Assembly: GCA_023078685.1 (NCBI GenBank)
Contig: JALGAS010000005.1
Location: 4,774,001 to 4,838,000, forward strand
Source of the DNA: Neopestalotiopsis rosae
Lineage: Eukaryota > Ascomycota > Sordariomycetes > Amphisphaeriales > Sporocadaceae
Length of the DNA: 64,000 nucleotides
Direction: 5' to 3'
Shown here piece by piece: positions 1 to 9,732 of this stretch (position 1 is the stretch's first letter; each line of letters opens with the position of its first letter). Position numbers and translations under genes: made by a program. The notes under the pieces were generated by a model that was not told the DNA's origin, did no database searches, and saw only the letters and a list, made by a program, of their open reading frames with translations.

Positions 1-544
1 GCCTGCTTGGTAATGCCCCGCTCCGATCGCCAGGTCGGGGGAAATCCCCGGTATTCTCCCCGAGGCGCCGGGGCACAATGCATACATGCGGGGCAGTTCA
101 TGGGGTTTCCGCCGTCGGACATCGTCCCAGGCCTTACATTCGGGGAGCAAAGGGCGAAGCATTTAAGCCTTTTCCTTCCTTCTCTTCTTTTACTTGAATA
201 TTTTCTTCAAATCACCTTTTTGAAATGGCGAAAATCAGACAATTTGACAGCGAGGGACTTCGACTTTGATGAATCGTGTAACATCTTGATTAACAGTCTC
301 TTCTTCACAACTAGCTATGAATGAGTTCGGTTGGCGACGCGTATGGCTGTCGAGCCCGGCGAGTCTGCCAGATCTCAAGGCTCTGTGGGTATTTATCTAA
401 TCTGCAATTGTCCACTTATTTATACATACATTTCCCGAAGCAGCATTTTCTGCTGTTCTCTGGGACGAGAATCGCCAAATTCTTTGTGAACGCAAAGCTT
501 TCTCCGCAAAACATGAAGGCTCGTTGCTAGAGCGTTAAGATGTG
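1..544. other. Gene-free left edge with promoter-like DNA
   Basis: No convincing coding region was found. The first 100 bases hold an inverted repeat at 36-50 and three SYGGRG (CreA-type) hexamers at 16-21, 68-73 and 88-93. A pyrimidine-rich tract follows at about 165-215. The only rightward start (ATG at 224) stops after 14 codons. The stretch most likely contains the promoter of a gene lying to the left of the window on the minus strand, plus the 3' flank of the regulator ending at 545. Confidence 0.4.
36..50. promoter_or_regulatory. CGGGG-N5-CCCCG inverted repeat
   Basis: CGGGG and CCCCG arms flank the 5-base spacer GAAAT. Inverted CGG/CCG triplets are the usual binding pattern of Zn2Cys6 dimers. 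A near twin with a 3-base spacer lies at 28517-28529. Regulatory use is inferred only. Confidence 0.35.
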
Positions 545-3102
545 CTATAAGAGACGTGGGCTAAGATCAGTTGTCTCAAATGCTGTTGGACCGTTGCCAA
601 GATGTATTATAGATGCACCAAGGTTCATGTCAAAATCCGTCAAGAAGTTTGCATCGAATAAGGAACTGTCGCCGTCTAAGCCCAAGTCTCCAAAGTCTGG
701 AAACGCGTTTGGATCCATTGTGGCGGACGGCACATCCATATTTCTGTTCAAATCTTGCTGGTGGTAAGACTCTTTCAGTGTCTTGACTATCCTTTCCAAC
801 CCTTTCGCCATCATATTGACAAGATGAAATTTGCCAGCTGCAGTCGAATGATATAAGTCAATAAGCTTGGAAATCAACTCAATGACCACTGTTCTTTCGA
901 GCAGCTGGTCGCCGTATGTCATGACAAGCTTGGCCAGAAACATGGCTGCAAAAGCTGTCATGGAATGCATATAAGAAGGTATACCGATCAGAGCAGGTCC
1001 GATTTCCGGGTCATTGATCAATGTGTTGATGATTGCAACAGCAGCCGTGGTCGCAGAAGCGGCCGAGTCCAGGAACCGCGGCGGAATTTCAGCGTTCCTC
1101 AGCCCGCGAAATACGTGACTGTATAGATGCAACTTGGTGAAGTGATAATGCAGCAGGACTCCCTTTCGCGGGAATCGCCCAATGTGCTCGTGGTGCTCTG
1201 TTGACAGACCAGGTTAGCATTCTCTATCTTGCATGAGTATTGATTGCAATCTTCATACCTGGAAGAGCCGTCGACCATTCTCTTAGCCATTGATCGAGCC
1301 TGAGACAAGTCAGTTACAGGTCCGGTGTGCAATTACTGGTTTGACAAATATGGTGGACTTACTGACGCCCAAAGCTGGCGATCTGCGTGTGGTAGACTTG
1401 AGGCACAGGCTCACCCTTGTCGGCACCGAAGAGGTCATGAATATTGTGAATTATATTCAACAACGCAACCTGGCTGACAAGTCGCTTGTCTTCGTCGGTT
1501 GTAGTGGACGACTGGAGGAAGGCACCCCAGCCTTGAATGACAGGGTCCTCACGAATGACAGAAGGTCGATCATACAGCGTCGATAAATGCTGGTCGCATA
1601 TGTACATGACGTACCACAGCCGAACGAAGTCTGCAGACTCTTCGTTGCCATCATTGATGGCTCTGTTGTAGTGGCTCATGAGATTGAATTCGGTTGCTCG
1701 CCGAATTGCATAACCCGAAACGGTCCAGTTGATCTCAGAGAGCCAGTATGAGGCAATGCACTGTGTGATTATTATTAGTATCTAAGCCACCGATTTTGCA
1801 AAACTTGCGCCAAGCAGATGCAAACCATTGCGCACAAAGAGCTCTGGGTTGGCGGATTGTACTCACCATGGCTCTCAAATAGTCTCTGTCAATATGCCGA
1901 TTGAGAAACGAAGATGCGAGTTGACGCCTGAACTCTTTGCTACAGATTGGATACAAGGAGTTGCCTTGGTGGTCATGTAGCGCAGCTACTGTCAATATGG
2001 AAGCCGTGAGGATGCGGCTACTTCGCCTCGAGGCTTCCAGCGTCTTATGTCGCCCGCCAATGCCGTACATGAAATGGTCCAGATGATTCATGTACAGGCT
2101 GAAAAGCCGCTGAGCCTCCTCCAGTGGTAGCAATCCTCTTGAGATGAAGTCATCTATGGCTGCACCGTGTGGCCTTGGGGCCTCATTTGATTCTCCAGTG
2201 TCTGGGGAACGTAGGGCGCTGAGCTTGGTCAGGTGATATAAAGACTGGATCGGGGGTTTTGGAAGGTCGTGATCATCTTCGGGCAGAACCTTTGGTGAGG
2301 CATCGCATGAAGGCAGTACTTCTTCCTCACGGTGAAAGTGATTGAGTTCCTCAGAGCTCGGAGTATGGAGTCGCTGTTTTGAGCTCTGCAACCGGCCAAG
2401 AGGAGGCAGATTCAAGCTACTCAGGACCTTTTGGAGATGGCCGTGTATCATTTCGATATCATGTACCAATTCCTGAGATGATCTACAATCCATCGTTAAT
2501 CAGTCACGATGAAGATATGAGGCTGAGAAGATAGACCCTGTCCACTTTGTAAGTCACTTACTCGGAACGCTCGCTTATCAAGGTCTGGAGACTCTTATTC
2601 AATACACATCCCTGTTGCGTTGATCAGAAGAGAAACTCCCATGGAGACATTTCAACGACTCACGAGTTTCTTCTCGTCACATCTCCGGCAAGGGGGGCCA
2701 GACTCGTCCATGATGCATTTGATCTATAATCTTGTCAGTATAATAGCCAAGTAGTTCAGGACCCTGCAATTCGGCGCATACCTTGTGTTTTCTACATGCT
2801 GCGCAAGCCTTTACCTTTCTAGAGATGTTGGGAATAAATTGGGGTAACGACTCGGCGCTGGGGACAGCATTGGAAGAAGTTGGCTTTTGATCAATGAGTG
2901 AGTATCTTCGAACGCCCGAAGGAGGCTGTATCGACGACTCGTCGTCCCGAAGGGCTTCATCCCACGACCTCTTGGACATGTTTTCTCTGTAGTCTTCCAC
3001 GCTTGACTTTGTAGAGTCATTTCCTACCAGAGGAGAAATTGAGGGGAAAGTCACGCCGGTCTGGAATTCGACGATAGTTGGCCGTGGAGAAAATGGGGCC
3101 AT
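545..3102 (-). CDS. Zn2Cys6 fungal-specific transcription factor (regulator 1)
   Basis: Seven exons on the minus strand: 2782-3102, 2664-2723, 2562-2611, 1867-2482, 1363-1760, 1259-1299 and 545-1197. Together they encode about 712 aa. The binuclear zinc cluster is split by introns and reads C100-x2-C-x6-C-x8-C-x2-C-x6-C, starting CAACRKHKIKC. A middle-homology/fungal_trans region follows at about residues 250-500, with segments such as LWYVMYICDQHLSTLYDRPS. The C-terminus is acidic (DFGDLGLDGDSSLFD), as in activation domains. The protein should bind DNA in the nucleus as a pathway regulator. Its position 0.5 kb downstream of, and in tandem with, a sugar transporter gene suggests control of the adjacent catabolic genes; that target is inference. 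Every exon join keeps frame with GT-AG borders. Confidence 0.88.
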
Positions 3103-3618
3103 CCATTTGGGGGAACCATTGCAGTTAGTGGGTAATGCCCAAAACTAGGCCCCTAACTGGTTCAAACATACGCGGGGACTGGCGGAGTATTACCCCAGAC
3201 TGGAACCCCGTAAGCCCCTATGAGCGCTAGGTGATAGGGGCGCTGGACGCGACACGCGGATCCCCTCCAAAATGGAATGCTGGCGCCTCTAGCGGCATCG
3301 TGATGGACATTGATGTGGTTCAATTTTTCTTTTGTTGGAAAGATGGAATTGGTCAGCCCTACACAAATGATGTAGCACAAAAAGTTCAACTTGTTTGGAG
3401 CCTATGGCAACATAAGAAGGAAGTGGCGATGGCGCACTTGCAAGCAGGAGAGCAGGGCCAAAGTCAAGAAGGAACGGTTTCGTGCAAGCCTAGTTTGGGG
3501 CTTGTAGCTTTGACATTTCTGTCTGATTATGTATGTAGGTACGCAACCATGGCAGTGCTTCATGACTTCGTATCTCTTCGTATTCTTCCCATTCAATTGA
3601 GATTCCATTAGGACAAGT
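3103..3618. other. Intergenic: promoter of regulator 1 and 3' flank of transporter 1
   Basis: No gene is visible. SYGGRG (CreA-type) sites lie at 3172-3177 (GCGGGG) and 3193-3198 (CCCCAG, minus strand), about 70-95 bp upstream of the regulator start. The overlapping small open frames here show no coding character. Confidence 0.5.
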
Positions 3619-5640
3619 TCAGTTGCATCTCTCTGCATGCACGACTGTCGATTCCTGTTCCTTTCCCTCAATCACCTTTTCCTCATCCGCATAATTGCCC
3701 ACAATCTTTTCTGCAACGTCATGGCGCACCTTTTCCTCCTCTGTGGGGTAAGCGTGTTTCCACATTGTCCAGATGGAGCGCGCAAACAAATCGTCCATTG
3801 ACTCGATCGATCTTCCCTTGAGCTCTGGCATGCAGAAGTAAACGAAAACCGCTCCAATGTAGGTCAGGATCGCATAGAGCAAGAATGTTCCCCAACCCAT
3901 GTTTGTCATCATGAGTGGCGTGGCTTTGGTGATGCCATAGTCCACGATCCAGTTGATGAAGAAGCAGAAACTCATCGAGAACGAGCGAATGCGGGCGGGG
4001 AAGATCTCGGCTGCTACAACATAGGGTGCGACAGACCATCCAAAGGACCTGAAAACATGCATCAGTAATTGAGCTTCGTTAATTGGTATTGAGAAGGCAG
4101 AACTCACCATCCAAAAGCATAGATGTAGATCCAGATGATGCCGACAATGCCGCCCGCAGGAGTTCCACCAGTAGAGTCGGGGTTGGCGAACTTGACGTAG
4201 AGAGCAATGTACAACATGGCTGTCGCCTGCAGAACAGCACCGACCATCAATGGCTTGCGTCGTCCGACGCGATCGACAATATATGCGACGTAGATGATTG
4301 TCGTTGCGAGCTTCACCAGTCCGTAGACTCCAGTGGTCAAGAGTGTGAGAGAGCCAGATTGGACACCAATCATCTCGAAAATCTCTGGAGCAAAGTAGTT
4401 GAGGCTGTCTGTTCCGGTGAACTTGTGGAACAAGAAGAGCATGGAAGCGAGGAAGAATCGACGGCGGTTGCTGGGAACAGTGGCAATTTCTTTCATGACC
4501 ACCCAGTAGTTTGTACCTATAACCATCAACCCCCTGAGTCAGCAGCTGCATCTTCAATATTGAAGCTTCCATTATGCAGAGTCGACATACCGGTAGTGAT
4601 TTCCTGCTCGGCATCAACCTGAGCACAAACTTCCATGTACTCTTGATTCAAGTATGGGTGTTCGCTTGGGAGGTTTCGTAGCTTGCAGAGGTTCTGAAGA
4701 CCCTTTTCTCTCTGTCCTCTCGATATCAAAGCTCGTGGTGTATCAATGACAACTGCCGAGAAACTGTTAGCTACGTACGAGTGTTGTATTGGCAAGATGG
4801 TCTTCTTACAAAACAACATGAGAAACATCAAGCCTCCAGGGATGATCTGGATGCCCAATGCCAGCTTCCATTGCAGATTGCTGGATGTCGGCCACAAAGA
4901 TACACCGTAGTTGGTCCAGAATGCAAGACTATGGTACCAGGTATTAGTACACTGCCTAGTCTTGAGGTGCTGTACAGTTCTCAAGTGTCTTACCTAAGCG
5001 CGAGGATAATGCACAGGTTGTATGATGTGGTCAATGAACCTCTGATGCTTTTGGGAGAGTTCTCTCCTAGATACTGCGGGGAAAGCATGCTGGTGGCTCC
5101 AATTGCCAGTCCGGCGATGAATCTTCCAGCATAAAAGACATCCAAATTGGCTATCTCTTGCATGGTGGCTCCTACAATGAATAGAAAGCCAAAGACGATC
5201 ATCGAGTATTTTCGGCCGAGATAGTCGGCGAATGGTGCTGCGATCAAGGCACCAGCAGATCCTCCAGCCGCCACTGAGTTTGTGTCAGTTCAATCATCTT
5301 CTGGAAAGGGGGGTCGTCGGATACGAACACATTGCAGCAATATTTCCGGCTGTGCAACAAAATCGTTAGCTTTATGAATCCGACTGAGAAGCATTTGAAA
5401 TCCTTATCACGTAGAAAACGTACCTCTTTGGTCGGCTTCATCTTCGCTCAGCACATCCAGCCCAAACGCACGCTTGAAACTGGGCAAAGTGAGAACACCA
5501 CCAATGTTGCCCTGGTCGAAACCATAGGCGCAACCTGCCAAAGCGACAGTGCTTGTAAGATAGAAGAGTCTCCAGTTGAATATCTCCTTGGGATCGGACT
5601 TCCACTCAGGGGACGCCCAGATTGAAGTTCCGCCACCCAT
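3619..5640 (-). CDS. MFS sugar transporter (transporter 1)
   Basis: Seven exons on the minus strand: 5424-5640, 5329-5349 (a 21-base micro-exon), 4994-5273, 4810-4928, 4591-4752, 4108-4516 and 3619-4048. They encode about 545 aa, normal for the sugar porter family. Family marks include GFDQGNIGGVLTLPSF in TM1, the loop 2-3 motif DYLGRK, DTPRALISRGQREKG after TM6, DRVGRRKP in the second half and PELKGRSIESMDDLF after TM12. It should be a plasma-membrane proton symporter for a sugar or sugar acid. The substrate cannot be read from sequence. The start MGGGTS at 5640 fits the family N-terminus; an upstream in-frame ATG at 5736 would add 32 unlikely residues. It is divergent from the BNR gene across a shared 720-bp promoter. 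Confidence 0.9.
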
Positions 5641-6360
5641 GATGAGATGTTCTGTATCTGAGTTACTTTGAATGGATAGATGACAATGCCATAAAGTATG
5701 ACAAAACAGGCAGTTGGTACGATCAAGTTGATTCAACCACTCTGGAGGATCCTGGACTTATAAGTCGAGGGATATTACAAGTTCTCAGCTCTGGGCATTA
5801 GCAATGGTCCTCCCATGAGTCGATACTTGGTATAGTTCCAGCTCCCAGAGAACTGCCATGTAACCCATCGTTCAAAGCAGCCAAGGCCAACTCGCACCTT
5901 TACCCCAGAAAGCTTGGGCTGGCTTGGCTATGGGGTAAAACATTGCAGTTGTGGGGGTGGGTATCCCCAGCGAGTCAGCGACCCTCTCTTACGACTCTAG
6001 CGCATCCCAGGCCTGTGGTTTGCGGTGGTCAGTACCTAAGTCAGCATGGTTCTTCCCCGCATCGGAGGCAAGTCCGACATCCAGGAGAGAATGCCGAGAT
6101 CAGCTGGTGAGTCTGCCTCGAAGCACAATCAGGCCATAGATTCAGTATTCGGGCTTGGGACTGCTAAGGCGAAGGTTTCAACGGTCTTATCGCCACTGTA
6201 TACCTTGCCGCTTTGGGAATACTAACACCCTTGGTTGTCTAACGCATAGGCCATTCATGTGTTGAAGCAACTTCACGCCTACATAAGAGTGCTCAAGCAT
6301 AATACCAGTGACGGTGTCGATGATTTACACGACACTAAACAAGCCATACCAAACAGAACC
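5641..6360. promoter_or_regulatory. Divergent promoter of transporter 1 and the BNR gene
   Basis: This non-coding stretch lies between two divergent starts. Three SYGGRG sites cluster at 5903-5908 (CCCCAG), 5951-5956 (GTGGGG) and 5965-5970 (CCCCAG). An inverted repeat TTTACCCCA ... TGGGGTAAA spans about 5900-5939. The arrangement suggests co-regulation and carbon catabolite repression of both genes. This is inferred from motifs alone. Confidence 0.45.
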
Positions 6361-7551
6361 ATGTCTCTTACAACAACAATGGAACAACATAGTCCCAAGA
6401 CTGGGGAATACCATGTCTCCAGGGTCGACAATATCCCAACGGCCACAGTTCAATGCCATGCATCAAACCTTCTTGAACTCCCAGACAGAACGCTACTCTG
6501 CGTCTGGTTCGGTGGAACCCAAGAAGGTACCTCAGATATTTCAATTTACTCATCACGATTGACACCGGGATCCTCATCGTGGTCCCAGCCCGTCCGCTTG
6601 TCACACGATGCTCAGCGAAGCGAGCAAAATCCCATACTATTTCGGGATCCTGCGAGCGGTGATATATGGCTCTTCCACACAGCTCAATCAGCTGGTAATC
6701 AGGATGAAGCAGCCATTATAGCTCGTACCTCAAAAGACAATGCACAAACCTGGTCAGAGCCATTTGAGCCATTCCCGGAGAAGAGAGGCGCATTTGTCCG
6801 TCAGTCTCTTGTGGTTCTCCCAGACAATACGTGGTTATTGCCCATCTTCTACTGCCGCGCTCCACCTGGCTTTAGGTGGATCGGCAGTGACGATGTATCG
6901 GCAGTCATGTACACCAAAGACGGCGGCAAAACGTGGGCAGAGAGCGTGGTGCCGGACTCGAGGGGGTGCGTGCACATGAATATTGTCGCACTACCCACGA
7001 AAAAGTCCTATGTCGCCTTTTTTCGGAGCCGGTGGGCCGACAACATTTACCGGGCCACCTCGGAGGACGGTATCAATTGGTCGGCTCCCGCCAAAACGAC
7101 GCTTCCCAACCCTAACTCGGGCATCTGCACAGCTGCCCTGCCCAATGGAGATCTCGTCATTGTCTTCAACGACTCGCGTGCCGAGAGCAACATGGCGCGC
7201 CGAGAAGGGCTCTACGATGATATCACGCCCGCAGACGACACAAGAGTAAACCAGCCCGGAGTTGGTGGCAAGGCCGCGATCTGGGGGACGCCACGCAAAG
7301 CTCTGTCAGTCGGCCTGTCCAAAGATGACGGCGTTACGTGGAAATACCGGGTCCTCGAGGATGGCGACGGTTTCTGCATGACCAACAACTCGGTCGAGCG
7401 CACGAACCGAGAACTCAGTTATCCCAGTATCTTTGTAGATGGTGAGGCACAGGGTCAAAAAGGTGTGCATCTAGCTTACACTTACCATCGGCAAAACATT
7501 AAATATGTGCGCATTGAGGATGTTGAGAAATTTGTGAACGCGTCAGACTAG
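6361..7551 (+). CDS. BNR/Asp-box repeat protein, sialidase-like beta-propeller
   Basis: Intronless, 396 aa. The first in-frame ATG is at 6361; the open frame extends upstream only without an ATG. Four Asp-box-like turns (SxDxGxTW type) are visible: SKDNAQTW, TKDGGKTW, SEDGINW and SKDDGVTW. They are spaced along a six- or seven-bladed propeller, as in the BNR_2 group of sialidase-like proteins. The family covers exo-sialidases and other glycoside hydrolases or lyases that release a terminal sugar, so the substrate is open. No signal peptide or membrane segment is visible at the N-terminus (MSLTTTMEQHSPKTGEYHV), which points to action inside the cell on an imported oligosaccharide. It converges with the aldolase-family gene 340 bp downstream. 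Confidence 0.85.
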   Translation: MSLTTTMEQHSPKTGEYHVSRVDNIPTATVQCHASNLLELPDRTLLCVWFGGTQEGTSDISIYSSRLTPGSSSWSQPVRLSHDAQRSEQNPILFRDPASGDIWLFHTAQSAGNQDEAAIIARTSKDNAQTWSEPFEPFPEKRGAFVRQSLVVLPDNTWLLPIFYCRAPPGFRWIGSDDVSAVMYTKDGGKTWAESVVPDSRGCVHMNIVALPTKKSYVAFFRSRWADNIYRATSEDGINWSAPAKTTLPNPNSGICTAALPNGDLVIVFNDSRAESNMARREGLYDDITPADDTRVNQPGVGGKAAIWGTPRKALSVGLSKDDGVTWKYRVLEDGDGFCMTNNSVERTNRELSYPSIFVDGEAQGQKGVHLAYTYHRQNIKYVRIEDVEKFVNASD

Positions 7552-7891
7552 CTGCGCAGGCTCAACTAGATAAAGAATGAATTTTTGACCAAACCAATAC
7601 CTGTAACTTTATCATTGCCATCGAGATAATTATGAAGATCTAAATACAATCTCTCATGCACTTGGCGCGTATGACCATCTCGCTCTCAGGCATTCTCGTG
7701 TATTCAACTCATACAAATCCTTACGTTACATTGTTCAGTTACCATATAGTAGAAGCTCAGTCGTACCATTATATTTCCATGTAAAACATAGTTCTGTTCA
7801 CGAGAAGACTTTGGAGAGTTTGTTCAGAACACATTACATGTGATTCATGTCAATTAACAATTTCTATGTAGGTATATACCGAATATTGCAA
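7552..7891. other. Convergent 3' flanks, AT-rich
   Basis: AT-rich DNA between the stop codons of the BNR gene and the aldolase gene. It presumably holds the two 3' UTRs. No gene is seen. Confidence 0.6.
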
Positions 7892-9012
7892 TCATGACGA
7901 GCCATTTACAGTTGGTGCCCCTTTTCTTCCCGGCAGCTTCTTCTCAACCTCCTCCAGCACCTTCATAGTCTCGATACTCCACTTCTTCAGCTCGCCGCTC
8001 AACTCAACATAGGGCTTGCGCATCTTGAACATCTTTTCATCATCGAGGCCAATCTGTCGGCCAACGTACCACCATGCACCGTACTTTGTACACGAAAGGG
8101 ACTTTTTGCACGCCCACTCGGCATTCGCGACAAGGTCCTGCAGCTCGCGCGCCTCGTCCAGTCGGCCCTCGGCCAAGTAGTCGTAAATCTTGGCCGTCGA
8201 CTTGGGGAAGCAATTGCCCAGCCCCGTCACGCAGCCGTTGCCGCCCGCGTGCAGTGTCGGCAGCAGGTAATCGCTGCTACCGCCGTAGACGCCAAAGTGC
8301 GGCGGCTCGAACTTGGACGTCAGCCGCGTCAGCTTGCCCACGTTGCCGCAGGTGAGCTTGGTCGCTACAATGTTGGGATGCGAGGCCAGCGCGGCGAGCT
8401 GGTCAGAGTCTAGGTCTACGCCTGAGGTAACGCCGGGGAACTGATTACTGGTCAGGAGATTTGTACAATCATGGAGACAATTACAAGAGAGCTTACATTG
8501 TAAATTACGACGGGTATCGGACTTGCGTCTGCGACATCGCGGTAATACTCAATCAAGGCATTCGATGGCAAAGCCTTTGCCCAATAACTTGGTGGCAGCA
8601 AAAGACCCCAGCCGGCCCCGGCCTCGGCAGCTTCCTTTGCGAATTGAATGGTCTCGACTGTGCTTTGCGCGCTGATGCCAGCAACAATGGGGTAGTCCGG
8701 TAGACCTAGATCGACCACGGCCTTCCGAGCGGTACGAATGATGCTTTGCCTTTCTTCGTGTGTCAAGAGAGCCAGCTCACCATTCGTACCGAGATATACC
8801 AAGCCATGCATGCCACTGTTTACCAGGTATTGGCAGTACTTGTACATGGCTTCCTGGTTCACGGGTTGAGTTGGCGTATCATCGTATAATGTGACAACCT
8901 TGGCAAATTGTAAGTATTGGCGGTCCAGACAAGGTTTAGCTATCGTACTTACCGGAGTATAAACGCCAGGAGGCAGTGGCTTTGCCTTTGCTTCAGCTAT
9001 TTTGGCGCCCAT
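7892..9012 (-). CDS. DHDPS/NAL family lyase, probable 2-keto-3-deoxy acid aldolase
   Basis: Three exons: 8953-9012, 8497-8898 and 7892-8440, 336 aa. This class I TIM-barrel family forms a Schiff base between a lysine and a 2-keto acid. The GTNGE motif is at residues 57-61, the catalytic tyrosine is Y153 in IYNFPG, and the Schiff-base lysine is K182 in VATKLTCGN. The YNFPG and ATK motifs are completed only by splicing, which supports the exon model. Fungal relatives include L-threo-3-deoxy-hexulosonate aldolase (LGA1/GaaC) of galacturonate breakdown and 4-hydroxy-2-oxoglutarate aldolase. N-acetylneuraminate lyase is a more distant relative. With the IlvD/Edd dehydratase 15 kb away, cleavage of a 2-keto-3-deoxy sugar acid into pyruvate and an aldehyde is the best guess. 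A dehydratase role, as in L-KDA dehydratase, is possible. Confidence 0.88.
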
Positions 9013-9192
9013 TTTTGATATTTTTCTTCTATAAGCTTAAATGCGATTTTAAGAAGCGCTAATCAATCAAGCAGGTTGTGTATACTGTTTCGTAAATTGT
9101 AAAAATGTCTAATTATGCCAGAGTTATAACCGAATCAACCACGTACGAGTCTTTTCTTCCCTTTGATCATCTGTCCGTGAGAGTCACGCCAT

Positions 9193-9261
9193 CCCCGCCC
9201 TCTAGATCAAAAAGCCGCCCTAGAGCCCGCCGGTGTTCTCTCCGAACCCCGCGTGCCCCGC
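9193..9261 (-). promoter_or_regulatory. Three CreA-type sites upstream of the aldolase gene
   Basis: Three CCCCGC hexamers, each the reverse complement of GCGGGG (SYGGRG consensus), lie within 70 bp and 180-250 bp upstream of the start codon. Such clustering is typical of carbon-catabolite-repressed fungal genes. Function is inferred. Confidence 0.35.
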
Positions 9262-9689
9262 TTCCGGTCCAAGGAAGACCGGCTCCGGGTCATTTTGATC
9301 CAGCGACCGATTATTGCTTCAACAAAAATATGTCCGATCCGTCGCAGGAGCAGGTCAAATCTTAGTGCATGATGGCCATTGCCTTCGGAAGTTGACGAGC
9401 TTGCTCGGAAACGAAATGATTGATTAGTTCGGAACGTTTTGTCACACGCAGCAGTAGTGCACTTTTCAGCTAGGCTTAAGCACTGGCTAATAGTGCTCTA
9501 TCATCGTAGCAGCCACCCCTAGAAATGGGTTAGGTTATTAGCGCTACAGTGGAATACACACCGAATTCTCACAGCGAGGCCCCTTGTCTTCAAATGCCAT
9601 GCCAAATTATGATAATGATGCTTCTAACTTGGTCTTACGAGAGCAGTGGGGATAAAAGCGGAGGCCAGAGACCGTTCCATTATACCTAG

Positions 9690-9732
9690 GTGGGCGATGC
9701 AACACAGCTATAGGCAGCAATGCATCGCCCAC
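9690..9732. repeat. Perfect 12-bp inverted repeat (hairpin)
   Basis: GTGGGCGATGCA at 9690-9701 is followed by 19 bases and then its exact reverse complement TGCATCGCCCAC at 9721-9732. It lies in gene-free DNA. No flanking terminal repeats or target-site duplication were noticed. Confidence 0.75.
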
